This document shows positions 1 to 10,903 of a stretch of 64,000 nt of DNA, piece by piece; the stretch's first letter is position 1, and each line of letters begins with the position of its first letter. The notes beneath the pieces are model-generated. The model did not search any database and was not told the DNA's origin. It was given only the letters and a program-made list of their open reading frames with translations. This stretch comes from Allium sativum. Taxonomy: Eukaryota > Streptophyta > Magnoliopsida > Asparagales > Amaryllidaceae. A program made the position numbers and the translations under genes. The stretch is from NCBI GenBank assembly GCA_030737875.1, contig CM060926.1:169097079-169161078 (forward strand). Direction: 5' to 3'.

Positions 1-244
1 TTTTCGGGAATTTTTAGAGTCTGTATGTGGCCCCGGTAAATTGAAATGTACATTTAAAATAGAATATATAGATTTATATTTTAAATTAAGCGAAAGCTGA
101 TTGTAACAGCCGAATTGGGTTACGAAACATATCCCATTGTGTTTGGAATGGGGGTATTTAGCTAGGGGCGACAGTTGTTCGGTTTGATTTGGAGTTCAAG
201 CGAAAACTAATCAATAAGAGAATTAAAATATTATTTAATAAAAA

Positions 245-252
245 TATAAATA
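245..252 (+). promoter_or_regulatory. Putative TATA box of element B 5' LTR
   Basis: TATAAATA lies upstream of an abrupt change from AT-rich to GC-rich sequence. The same octamer sits in the 3' LTR at 21123-21130 (about 0.9 kb into the LTR) and in element C's LTR at 38290-38297 (also about 0.9 kb in). Shared position between families supports a core promoter. The transcription start, expected about 30 bases downstream, is inferred. Confidence 0.55.
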
Positions 253-264
253 ATAGTCAAGGGG

Positions 265-678
265 GTCAAAGCCCTATTCTCTTCAACCCGCGGTCAAAAC
301 TTCCAGAACCCGCCTCCATCTCATGAATGACGATTAGCGTTCGATCTCCTCCCCCCCTCAAAAATCTTCCAATCCGCTCTATCATTTTCGAATCAACCAA
401 AAGGAAATGGAAGCGCTTGGTGAGGGGGAGGAATCCAACGGTCATGATTGGAAAATATCGCCGGAGGCGCTGGGATTTTGAGCTCAAAAGGGCTCGCCTT
501 TGAAGGCGATTCTGAGCCACCGGAGCTGTCGAGTTCATCAGAACTCTGGGGGTGGCGCGGTCTTCTTAGGAGGTTGGGGTGGAAGCTTCAGATCAACGCC
601 AAGCCAGATGTAGGCGTCGCGATTTCCAACCCTAGCAAAGGATGACGGGTTTAAGCAGCACGACAATGAACAGTGAGA
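265..678 (+). other. GC-rich leader block ending in a donor-like site (element B)
   Basis: A roughly 400-bp GC-rich block follows the TATA box inside an otherwise AT-rich LTR. It ends at GTGAGA (673-678), a plant-like 5' splice site, after which the sequence turns AT-rich. Short open frames on both strands exist but differ between the two LTRs and are not called as genes. A transcribed first exon is plausible from composition and position only. The counterpart in the 3' LTR is about 21142-21560. Confidence 0.35.
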
Positions 679-860
679 TTTTTAATTGTTTATTTATATA
701 ATCTTATAGTTTAAAAAAATCTCTGAAAATGAAAACTGAAAATTAGTATATATTTTATTTTTTAAAATTTGAAAACTGAATATACATAATATAGTTTTAA
801 AATATGAAAGTTGTTTATAAGCATTGTGTAGAAATAAATAAAAAAACTCTAATCTTTGGT

Positions 861-980
861 ACGTAAAAAGAATTGTTTTGAATATAAAAATCCTTGTTTT
901 TAAAATGTAAAAAGAATTGTTTTGAATATAAAAATCCTTGTTTTTAAAATGTAAAAAGAATTGTTTTGAATATAGAATAC
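861..980 (+). repeat. 45-bp tandem repeat, about 2.6 copies (element B 5' LTR)
   Basis: The unit contains 'aaaaatccttgtttttaaaa' followed by 'tgtaaaaagaattgttttga'. The same array is at about 21740-21860 in the 3' LTR, so it predates insertion of B. Confidence 0.8.
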
Positions 981-995
981 GTTTTTAAAAAAAAA

Positions 996-1120
996 GGAAA
1001 ATATACATATGCTTTGAAAAGGAAAATATACATATGCTTTGAAAAGGAAAATATACATATGCTTTGAAAAGGAAAATATACATATGCTTTGAAAAGGAAA
1101 ATATACATATGCTTTGAAAA
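996..1120 (+). repeat. 25-bp tandem repeat, 5 copies (element B 5' LTR)
   Basis: The unit contains 'ggaaaatatacatatgcttt' followed by gaaaa, with almost no variation between copies. The 3' LTR has only 2 copies (21882-21931), so copy number changed after the element inserted. Confidence 0.9.
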
Positions 1121-1345
1121 GAAAAAATTCGATTTTTATATATTGAATAGCAAAGAAAAAATTCGATTTTTATATATTGAATAGCGAAGTAAAAATTCGA
1201 TTTTTATATATTGAATAGCAAAGTAAAAATTCGATTTTTATATATTGAATAGCAAAGTAAAAATTCGAATTTTATATATTGAATAGCGAAGTAAAAATTC
1301 GATTTTTATATATTGAACAGCGAAGTAAAAATTTGATTTTTTATA
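1121..1345 (+). repeat. 34-bp tandem repeat, about 6.7 copies (element B 5' LTR)
   Basis: The unit starts with 'aaaaattcgatttttatata' and ends in 'ttgaatagcgaagt'. The matching array in the 3' LTR is 21932-22160, with scattered point differences. Confidence 0.88.
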
Positions 1346-1497
1346 TGTAGTGAATACGGATGACGAAAGTGACGGAAGAAGAAACGGCGGAGATTTTCTA
1401 CATATGAAGAGTCGAGACGTTTGGTTTAGCTTATCGGTGAGAACTTCTCACCTTTTAATTTTGTTTTGTAGTTAATAATATATAATAGGATGCAGAC

Positions 1498-1544
1498 GGT
1501 GTTTAGTAGCACCCGACACCCGTCGTCCACAGACCATGGACGGC
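1498..1544 (+). other. Twin-hairpin block in element B 5' LTR
   Basis: Hairpin 1 is GGTGTT-tagt-AGCACC (1498-1513). Hairpin 2 is GTCGTCCA-cagacca-TGGACGGC (1522-1544). Both lie downstream of the TATA box, so they would be in the RNA. Copies are at 22311-22356 in B's 3' LTR and in both LTRs of element F, where base changes keep the pairing. Function is unknown. Confidence 0.6.
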
Positions 1545-2179
1545 TTGTATGTATGATTTTGATGTGTAGTTGATTGTGTGATGTGATGTGAAATGAAATA
1601 AAATATTTATATAGTTAAAAATATTTTATAGTTAAAAATAGAATTTTTAACGCGTATATGAAAGGAAATAAAAACAAACAAATTAGACGATTTGTTTATA
1701 TACACAAATTTGACTGATATTGATTGGGACGATAAATTTTACACATCGCCCAACTGCACAAATAAAATCTGTGTTTGATTGTTTGAAATCCCCACATGGG
1801 TATTGGGATGATATATGACATACTAATCCCAATAGTTAGTTGTATGTCGATCGATTGATTGACAGACTGTTATAAGCGTTAAATATTTATATTCGATGCT
1901 TATACAGTGTAGAATGCACTTTGGATGATGGTTGATTATTCATCGTTGTTATTGTATACATGTGTTGTAGAAAATCCATATAATTAACATTATATAGTAA
2001 TTGATTGGGCTTCATTCAATATTTGAAATAGAATATTTGAAAATAGAAATATATGAAGCCGTGTTGATTAGATTGACGCCATTTTGACGTGAACGATATT
2101 TATATCGATTTTATAATGAATATCGATTTTATTCATTTTATAATGAATATCGAAAGTGATTTCAAAATCTAATATTTTG

Positions 2180-2765
2180 AAAAGAATTGAAATTCAAACT
2201 GAATTCGAATTGAATTGAATAGAAACCGAATTCGAATTGAATTGAATAGAAAACGAATTCGAATTGAATTGAATAGAAAACGAATTCGAATTGAATTGAA
2301 TAGAAAACGAATTCGAATTGAATAGAAAACGAATTCGAATTGAATTTAATAGAAAACAAATTTGAATTGAATAGAAAACGAATTCGAATTGAATTGAATA
2401 GAAAAAGAATTCGAATTGAATTGAATAGAAAACGAATTCGAGTTGAATTGAATAGAAAACGAATTCGAATTGAATTGAATAGAAAATGAATTCGAATTGA
2501 ATTGAATGGAAAACGAATTCGAATTGAATTGAATAGAAAACGAATTCGAATTGAATTGAATAGAAAACGAATTCGAATTGAATTTAATAGAAAACGAATT
2601 TGAATTGAATAGAAAACGAATTCGAATTGAAACGAATTCGAATTGAATTGAATAGAAAACGAAGTCGAATTGAATTTAATAGAAAATGAATTTGAATTGA
2701 ATTGAAAACGAATTCGAATTGAATCGAATAGAAAACAAATTTGAATTGAATAGAATTCAATTGAA
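2180..2765 (+). repeat. 27-bp minisatellite (element B 5' LTR)
   Basis: The unit is built from 'gaattcgaattgaattgaat' plus agaaaac, with some 22-bp variants, about 22 copies. Each full unit carries an EcoRI site. Because 27 is a multiple of three the array stays open in several frames and yields repetitive ORFs on both strands, which are by-products. The matching array in the 3' LTR is at 23020-23530. Confidence 0.93.
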
Positions 2766-2939
2766 AACGAATTGAAATAGAATTGAAATCGATTTGAATT
2801 GAACTCAAATAGAAGTGAATGTAAAAAGAATTTATAACGGAAAATTCAATTTTGATTTGAATTTGAAATAAAGGTTGAAATTGTTTTTGAAACAAATTTG
2901 AAATGATTTATAAAATTCGTTTTAAAAAGGAAATCGACG

Positions 2940-2972
2940 AAATATAATATATATATATATATATATATATAA
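2940..2972. repeat. (TA)n microsatellite in element B 5' LTR
   Basis: A run of alternating T and A lies directly before 'ggcctgaatagaa'. A (TA)n tract of different length occupies the same place in B's 3' LTR, both F LTRs (54952-54993, 61606-61649) and, roughly, C's LTR (41075-41105). Confidence 0.9.
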
Positions 2973-4917
2973 TGGCCTGAATAGAAGGCGCCGCGCCGCG
3001 GCAGTTCTTAAATTTCGACCATTGACTTCGAACGGACATTGCGGGAGATCCGACAGTCGGATTCTCCTAAAACCGGAACCATTGGGTTCGGATCGAAAAG
3101 AGCTTTCTAACGAATATTAGAAATTTGAAATCTAACGGTTGGATTTGGAATTATGTCCAAATCAAATTTGGAAAGGTCGCTATAAGTGCAGTTCGATGGC
3201 TGTTGATGGAAATCGACTGTACAGGCCTTGATAAAATTATTAAAAATAATTATAATTTGTGTAAAATCATAAGAAATGATTTGTGAAGAATTGGGATGAA
3301 AAAATCGATATTTGAAAGGATAAAAATAGATTTTTATCGAAATGAACTAGTTTTGAACTAGAATAATAATTTATTTATTTTTAAAATAAATAAAGTGGAT
3401 TTGAAATGGTTTTGAAAATAACCAGGATTTCCAATATATAGATTGGAAATGGATTTGAATCAAAATTGTCTTCGGAATATTTCTATGTGGGATTTTGTGA
3501 TTATACAGGTATTGTTATGGGAAATTTGAAAGATATATTTATATCGTTATTTCCAATACGATATTTATTGGTCGTAGAATTTGATATTGAATATAAGCCG
3601 ATATATTTTCTATTCAGAGCCTTGTATTTAATATCAAATGGGATTTTGGGTTTGTCGTGATGGCGTCTTCATTAACGCTGTTCTTAAACCCAGTTGAGGA
3701 AAAGATTAAATCTTTTTATTTAGATTTAATGAAGTGCACCAATTAAATAATATTTAATTGGAATTGAATTGGTATTGATTTTTGGGTTTATCGTGAACAG
3801 TGTTTTAAATAACAGTTGTTCTTTAACCCGATAATTAATAGAATGTGATTTTGGGTTGTCGTGAATGGTATCTTCAATAATACTGTTCTTAGATCCAAAG
3901 GAGTTAAGAAAATCAGAAACTAATTAGAGATTAGTTAAGTTGAATGGTTTCTGGGGTATTGATCTGATGTTGGTTTCGGCCTTCGGGGTTAATACTTAGG
4001 GAATTGCTCAGTTGCTAATTTATGGTTAGGGTCTGATTGAAATGTAATGTGATTTTGGGTTTATAGTGAACCGTGTTTTAAATGACACTAATTCTTTAAC
4101 CCAGTTAAAGATTAAAACTAAGTAGAGTTTTAATGAATCTTTAATTAGATTGAAAAGATCGAGAATGGAGTATCACCAGTTTTGCTCCAGGCAATAGTTA
4201 AATCTTTAATTAGATTTGAACGTGAAATGGTAATTGAATTTACCGATAACACCGTGGTGTTAGATATGAAGTATTACCAGTTTTGCTTCATGGGATGAAT
4301 AGGTTGGGATTGGGAAATAAAATAAATAATTACTTCGGTGTGGTTTGCTAATCCCGAGTAGTTTGGAAAACCATAATTTGGTTTGAAATGATATCCAAAG
4401 GAAGATTAAAGAATAAATTTTAAAGAAATTATCTTTGATAAAATGAATGGGAACCTTTCCCTAAGAACGTGAAATTTAGAAACTAACTATAGGTTAGCTA
4501 AGAAGAATGGTTTCCTGGGTATTGATCTGATGTTGGTTTCGGCCTTCGGGGTTAATATTTGGGGAATTGTTCCCTTGCTAATTTAAGGTTAGTGACTGAT
4601 GAATTGGAATGAGGAGTATGTTGTGATTGTGTAACATTTGTTTACTATATACGCGGGTTGTTCGGAAAGGCCGAGTTTATACCCATTCTGAATAACCGAT
4701 TCGATGATAAGTCGAAGATGATGACGGTGGTCGAAGACCGGAAGTCTTCACATCATTTGGGTGATTACTGATGATCTTGATTGGGCTGTACACCCAAGAT
4801 GAGGGAATCAGTTGGTGGTCGTCCAGACGTACTTGGAGATCGACGGATATGCGAGGGAAGTGCCTCCGGTTTCGTTCAGACCTAGAACGGACTTGTAAAT
4901 GGATGGTGTGTCTGACA

Positions 4918-4922
4918 TTGTA
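4918..4922 (+). repeat. Target-site duplication TTGTA, left side of element A
   Basis: TTGTA precedes A's 5' LTR and is repeated at 17876-17880 after its 3' LTR. The uninterrupted site is preserved at 25674-25678 in B's 3' LTR, which confirms the insertion point. Confidence 0.95.
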
Positions 4923-5205
4923 TGTAACACCCCGTGTATACTATAATAGTAAAATTCATATATTAAAGGATAACTAATTTCAGATCAAACAATTAAGGGA
5001 AACGGGATACGCCATTGCGTTCGTCTCGGAATTCTGCTTGAGATAGAGTCCGAGTTTGCGTAAAACGGACTCCGTATGAAGAAGATATGGCCTCCGGAAG
5101 TTTCAGAATTCAGTTTAAAATTCAAACAGCCCAGAAAAACTAATTCAAAATTCAAAATCGGGCCCAATTGGCCAGGGCGGGAATTTTCCCTCCCAAGGCA
5201 CCCAG

Positions 5206-5309
5206 GTCGACTTGGCAGTCGACCTGGGGCTAACCAGGTTGACTGGGCAGTCGACCTGGGTCACCCGTGTCGACTGCCAAGTCGACACGGTGTCGACCGG
5301 CATGTCGAC
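5206..5309 (+). promoter_or_regulatory. GTCGAC cluster and 18-bp dyad upstream of element A TATA box
   Basis: Seven GTCGAC hexamers start at 5206, 5218, 5250, 5269, 5281, 5292 and 5304. GTCGACTTGGCAGTCGAC (5206-5223) is the exact reverse complement of GTCGACTGCCAAGTCGAC (5269-5286), giving an 18-bp dyad with a 45-bp spacer. The dyad is kept in the 3' LTR (14833-14850 and 14896-14913). It lies about 200-280 bp upstream of a TATA box, so it would act as DNA if it acts at all. Open frames across it on both strands are probably incidental. Confidence 0.6.
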
Positions 5310-5488
5310 CTGGCCCCTGAGCCAGGTCGAACCCAGCCCCCCTGGCTGGCCTGGTCTGTGTTTGGTCGATTTTCTGAGCCTTGCCTTGTCACTAGGGCTA
5401 GGTGTCAGCTCCTGGTTGGTCTCTCTTTCAAACGAATGGTTGTTATTAAACCAAGCTCCATCGACGGTCCAAATCAACTCACAAACTC

Positions 5489-5496
5489 TATAAAAA
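5489..5496 (+). promoter_or_regulatory. TATA box of element A 5' LTR
   Basis: TATAAAAA within CTCTATAAAAAGCACC, a strong plant TATA context, is conserved at 15116-15123 in the 3' LTR. Transcription would start near 5520. Confidence 0.65.
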
Positions 5497-8229
5497 GCAC
5501 CTAATCACACAAACTAAAATGAAGATGAGACCGTCATGCGGCTGAGGAGAGACTAGGAATAGCCGTCAGAAATTGAGAGACAATTAGGAGATAATTCGTA
5601 AGCCTAAAGCAACGTCAATTAAAACAACGCCTACAACAAAGGATAGCATCTCCAAATTCAGAATTCAGATTCCTGAATTGAAAATTCGTCATACGTTGTA
5701 AGTAGAGTGCTATTCCGATGTGAATAATTAACTGCGTTTGATTTGTGTAAAATGAGAAATGGAATTGTGGCGATAATAATCTATATTTGTATGTTATTTT
5801 GATTCTAAACGATTTGGGAATGTTATGGTATACGATTGGATATTTGTAAGTATGTGATTTACGTTGGAAGTTAACAACCATATGTTGTGGTGTTTTATTT
5901 GGGATTCATACATGTACATGATTCATGTTAACAACCATATGTTGTGGTATTTTATTTAGGTATTCATACAAGTATATGATTCATGTTAACAACCACATGT
6001 TGTGGAATTTTAATTGGGATTCATGCAAGTATATGATTCACTATTATGCCAATATGATGTACATAATTTTATGATCACTTTTAGTGTGTAAATGGGACTC
6101 GACTAAGTACTATGGTTTATATGAATCTATGTTGGAATTGGCCAATCATGCTTTTGTATTAAAAACAAAAGTAAGCATTATGAACATGACTAAACTATGT
6201 TTGGTATTATGCCTAGTTGAAACCATGGTTTAGGCCTAAGTTGTTATCAAAAATCATATGGCGTTATATGTGACACAATTAAGTTAGATTTAAATTCCAA
6301 TTGCAAGTTTACAATAATAGAATGGTTCATGCTTAAGTATTGTTTATGCCATGATTTTATGAATAGAATGACTCATGTTTAAGTATTGTTTATGCCGTGA
6401 TTATATGAATGGAATAACTCATGTTTAAGTATTGCTTATGCCATGATTATATGAATAGGATGACTCATGTTTAAGTATTGTTTATGCCATGATTATATGC
6501 TATTACAATGCAAGTTCACATGTGCCTAATTCATGTTAATTGAATCGTTATGTTGCAAGTTCATGCGTTCACACTCCCCTTTTTCATGTTACCTTATAAA
6601 CACAATGTTATAAGCCTCCCCTTTTCATATGGCTAAGTTGGGTTTAAATGTTTAACCCAACATATCTTATATTGTAGCGAACGTGTAAAACGGGGTAATG
6701 ACATTTGGGTTAAAATACAGAGCATATGTGTTGGCATGTTTGACGCATGCCAACAACCTTGAAAAACAATTAAGTGGCATAAATAAATTTTAACCAATAA
6801 AGATAAATTTGAATAATTGGCCGCAAATATTTACATATAAAAAAAAAGAGACAAAATATGTAAATGTAGAAAATACGATGTGTTTAACCCGAGGTTGGAT
6901 TGAGTTGTGATGTAAACCTGCCCGGAACCGCCCGGCTGTCCAGTAGTCACAACAATACCTATCCAATATGGGTGGTTAAACACGGAGCCCAATAAGGACC
7001 CGAGGTTAGACTGGGTTGTGGCGTAAGACTGCCCGGACCCAACCGGCAACAGCCAGCCACAACGATACCTGTCTAATGTGAGAGGTCGAGGCTTTAATAA
7101 GACAATTAAGGCTGAGTCAGGATTGATAGGATTAAGTAAATTGAATTAATACTTAATCAAAATGAAACATGCTAAACTATACAGACTGATTGGGGGTTAG
7201 GCTTATAAAACACTTAACCAACTTAGCATGTTGGCTAGAAATAGAAAACCTAGTAGCGGGGGACCCTTTTCAGCAGTAACCCTAAAAGGTGTATCAGGAT
7301 ACCCTGAACTAGGCAGGGTGGGGCACGATTACTGGGCTGATTGTAAGAGGTCAAATCGACGGCGGTGGTGCAGCAGTGTAGGTTCTAACGGGGTGCGGGC
7401 GTGCACACACTCCGGCGCAGAAAAATAAGGCACTGGGCACCAGTAGCATACCTGTGCATTCTAGAATTGTGTCGGGCCGCCACCATGGGACTTGATACAC
7501 CCCATGGTGGGACCAGCATAGGTAACTACAACAACGGGGGCCGTAAGACACATGTAACTATGCGAGTAGGAGCCGATCATCAGAAATGGATTACTTCACC
7601 CTGATTATGGGGTGTCTGTTGGGAACTAGTTTATATGGGTACAGAGATTAACATGGGGTACGATAGTGTATTCGACCCTAGACAACTTAACTTAGTTTAT
7701 GGTGCTTTCTCATTTCCAGTTTATACTTATCATACCCAGTTCCTTATTCATAGACTGAATAATCCTAGACTTACTCAGGCTTTATGTCTGACCCTACTTT
7801 TCTTTCGCCTTCTTTTCTTTCGTTCCCCCCCCTGGTCCACAGGGCGGGAATACCGCAGCTTGACCAGTTTTCACATCCAGCTTGAAGAGAAAGAATGTAT
7901 TGCTTGGATCTTTTCTGTTTTGGACTATGGCTTTGGACAGCAATTTTGGGACTTTTGCAGTTTATATATGTTTTCTTTATGCTTCTTTAAATAGTGTAAT
8001 CAAGACAGTTATGAAGATGTTATGTTTTTTTGGAAGAGTTGTAAGACAATTATGGCATGGTTTGTGTAACACGTATTTTAATGAAATAAAAGTTGCTGTT
8101 GTTTTCCGTTGTTCAAAAATTTGTGTTATTATATCTGTCTTGTATATCTGTGACTTATACTTATAAACCTCCACCAAAATTAGGGCATTCCCTTTGAGAG
8201 TGACCCTAACGGAGGTGGGGTGTTTCACT

Positions 8230-8241
8230 TGGTATCAGAGC
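8230..8241 (+). other. Primer-binding site of element A (tRNA-iMet)
   Basis: TGGTATCAGAGC lies two bases after the 5' LTR and matches the complement of the 3' end of plant initiator-Met tRNA, the usual primer for this lineage. Confidence 0.95.
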
Positions 8242-8409
8242 ATAGGTTTACCAGATAAGATAAAAAGTTTTGAAAATTTATTTTGAAAAGAAAATTTAAA
8301 GAAGCATTTGTAAAAAAAAAAATTATTTTATTTTAAAAAGGCAAAGTCCCCCAAAGCCATAGGTACTATCTTTTATCCTTCGTTTTGAATCTATCCTTTT
8401 TGTTTCAGC

Positions 8410-9707
8410 ATGTTCGAAGAACTTAACTTGTCAGAGGATGTACCAATACCTGGTTGGTTTAGACGGTTCTTAGAAGCAAGGGCCACTCAGCCAAGTCCTA
8501 TCGTTCCTCCTCCCCCAGCTGTAGGAAATCATCTAGCTGCAGCAGCACCTCTCCCTCCACCTCCTCCGCGGGGAAACACTTTTGCTAAGATATGTAAAGA
8601 TTTTAAAGCTATGGGAGGAAAGGATTTTCATGGAACTGAGTCCTTCGTGGCAGCTAGAAATTGGCTGAAAGAAACCGAGGACTTATTCATCATCTTTGAG
8701 GTAGAAGATAGGCAGAAAGTACAACTGGCAGTGTGGCTACTAAAGGGCGAGGCTTCCTACTGGTGGGAAGTCACTAATGCAGAAAGACCAGTGGAAACAT
8801 GGGAGGACTTTAGGGCAAGGTTTGAGGCTAAATTTCTCTCAGAAGCTGAAAGGAGTCTTCAGTTGGAAAAATTCTTATTTCTTAAGCAAGGGAACATGAC
8901 AGTCAAAGAGTATGTTAATCAGTTCGATCAGCTGGCTAGGTTCGGACTGGACCTAGTTAACACCCCGCACAAGAAGGCTCTCCGTTTTGTCAAAGGGTTG
9001 AATGAGCCATTACACAGTTTGGCCATGACCCATATACCCATGGGAGCTACGTATGAAAGATTGGTACAGATGACATTGCTGAACGAAGAGGATAAGGGCA
9101 AGAAGGAGATAAAGCCAGAAAGCTCTCAAGGGAAGAAAGAGGGTTTACAGCCTAAGAAGACAGATTTTAAGAAGGGCGGGAAAGACAACAAAGAAAAAAG
9201 AAAGTGTAATTTCTGTGGCAAAGTGGGGCACTTAGTGAAAGATTGCCGGAAAAAGAAGGCCAAGATGAACGGCGGGTGCTTTTCTTGCGGTGAGACAGGC
9301 CACATGGCTAAGTACTGCCCAAAGAAACGAGGACAGGGGCAGAGGGCTGGATCCATCTCAGGGGCACAGGTTCATGTGCTAGAGGCGCCACCTCTGCAAC
9401 AGCGAGGTATAAATACTTCTGTAGAAAGTGTAGTTTATCTTTATGATCACCCCGTTCGCACTTTATTTGATTCTGGCGCATCACACTCCTTTATCTCGTC
9501 TGCTTTAGTAGAATCTCTGCACCTAAAAACTAGTATGGTAGAGGACCCCTTAATTGTTTCAAACCCAGTTGGGGGCCCAGCTCATTTGTCTATGATCTGT
9601 GTGGGATTGAAAATTTCTATTCTAAGCGTAGAATTTAAATGTAGTGCCTTTGTTTTGGGCTTTTCGGGATATGGTTTGATTTTGGGCATGGATTGGCTAT
9701 CCAGTAA
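8410..9707 (+). pseudogene. Element A gag and protease (5' part of gag-pol)
   Basis: Gag forms the virus-like particle and protease cleaves the polyprotein. The frame opens with Met at 8410, about 170 bases after the primer site. Residues ~50-230 are a retrotransposon gag domain (W85, W118-W119 and a 'VKEYVNQFDQLA' stretch). Two CX2CX4HX4C zinc knuckles are at C266-C279 and C290-C303. The protease active site DSGA begins at residue 354 and the 'ILGMDWL' segment is at 424-430. The last codons up to the natural stop at 9711 belong to a MULE inserted at 9708, so gag-protease is cut from reverse transcriptase. The gag part itself is open and could in principle still be translated. The family is certain; loss of the full polyprotein is certain. 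Confidence 0.94.
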
Positions 9708-10894
9708 GTGAAAATTAGGCACACATCCCTAAAACGAAACTTAATTAGGCTCACATCCGGTCTAACTTTTCATGTAAATTAGGTCCCTATTTTTAAAAAC
9801 ATTAAAAAAATATAAAAAAATCACGAAAATTTATTATTAAATAAAACATGTTCACGCCAAAAAAAATCAGGTGGAAAAACAATTGATAAACAAGTCAAAA
9901 TCAAAAAATACACAAAACAGGGGAGTATGCAGTAAAATGCATGAAAACATGTACATATTTCAAATATTTGCATACATGTATGCACATATTTCCATGCCCT
10001 CTGCCTTTCAACGGATTACTGCATACAAGTATACAACTATTCTGAATAGTAGCATATTTGTATGCAAATATTCAGCAGGTTTATGCTTTTTTTCGCAAGT
10101 GTATTTAAATAGTTGAATACATGTTTGCAACTTTTTTTTTGATTTGCGTGGATTAATGGGAATAATTCCAGATTTTAGAATTTTTTTTAATGCAAGACCG
10201 CATTTTTTTTGTGAAAAATGGAAAAGGCGAAGTGGAAGGAGGTGGAAGGCGGAAGGGACAAAAATTATTATGCGGCAGCTCGAAAGGAGGGGGCGCAAAC
10301 GAATGGAAACTTCATCTCTATTTTTTATTCCGCCTTTTCTTTATATTTAAAAAAAAAGCGCTACAATGTTAAAAAAAAACTCTAAAATCTGGAGATATTA
10401 ACAGTAGTTCACGGAAATTAAAAAAAAAACTTGCATACATGTATTTAACTATTTGAGATACTTGCACACATGTATGCAAGTATTGCATGTAAAAATATGA
10501 AGCGAAAATTTTGCCTGAAAATTGTTGCACACTTGTATGCAAGGATCTGTTTACCTTGCGTACATGTATGCAATAAAACAAACGAAAATTCAACATTTGA
10601 AATACTCGCACAGATGAATGCAAGTATTGCAAATATATGCATGATTTGATGCAAATCACTGCATTTTTCGCTGTTTTATTGTATTTTTTGATTTTGATGC
10701 ATTTTTTGATTTTTTTTATGAGCTGTTTTTTTCGGTGAGTACATGTTTGATTTAAATAGAATTTTCGTGATTTTTTTATATTTTTTTTTGTTTTTAGTGT
10801 ATTTTTAAAAAATAGGGACTAAATTTACATGAAAAGTTGGACCGGATGTGAGCCTAATTTTGAAACTTAATAGGGACTTATGCCAAACGGACCC
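9708..10894. mobile_element. Non-autonomous Mutator-like element (MULE), 1187 bp
   Basis: It has terminal inverted repeats. The outer 53 bases of each end align without gaps, weakly at the tip and very well inward (GGCTCACATCCGG is identical), and the match continues another ~30 bases through 'cttttcatgtaaatt'. A perfect 9-bp target duplication ATCCAGTAA flanks it (9699-9707, 10895-10903). A 9-bp TSD is the Mutator signature. No transposase can be seen. The interior carries many near-palindromes related to TTGCATACATGTATGCAA, for example at 9968-9985, 10462-10480, 10525-10543 and 10556-10573. Short ORFs inside look spurious. Confidence 0.88.
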
Positions 10895-10903
10895 ATCCAG
10901 TAA

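Larger units (their letters stand above)
1..4922 (+). mobile_element. Element B 5' LTR, left part (giant-LTR Ty3/gypsy derivative)
   Basis: This stretch aligns along its whole length with 20881-25678, which lies in the 3' LTR of the same element, so it is an LTR and not unique sequence. The first ~650 bases of the LTR lie left of the window. Element A was inserted after base 4922, and the LTR resumes at 17881. It holds a TATA box (245-252), a GC-rich block (265-660), four tandem-repeat arrays, a twin-hairpin block and a (TA)n tract. Between the arrays, about 3000-4900 is AT-rich LTR sequence with recurring phrases of the form 'gattttgggttt..gtgaa..gtgttttaaat', and no gene. LTR identity is certain from the second copy. 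Assignment to Ty3/gypsy rests on the primer site, polypurine tract and similarity to coding element C. Confidence 0.93.
4923..8227 (+). repeat. Element A 5' LTR
   Basis: It begins TGTAACACCCC and ends GGGGTGTTTCA, matched by 14540-17875. It contains a GTCGAC-rich dyad (5206-5309), a TATA box (5489-5496), a ~58-bp tandem repeat (5871-6043, 3 copies starting 'gttaacaacca') and a ~50-bp repeat (6319-6500, with 'gactcatgtttaagtattg'). From 6500 to 8227 I see no gene. The small open frames there recur in the 3' LTR only because the LTRs are duplicates. Confidence 0.96.

Noticed and set aside
996..1345. CRISPR-like array
   Set aside because: Units are directly adjacent with no unique spacers, in a plant retrotransposon LTR.
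5076..5504. Overlapping ORFs on both strands in A's LTR, recurring at 14829-15120
   Set aside because: They cross the GTCGAC-rich promoter-proximal region and recur only because LTRs are duplicated.
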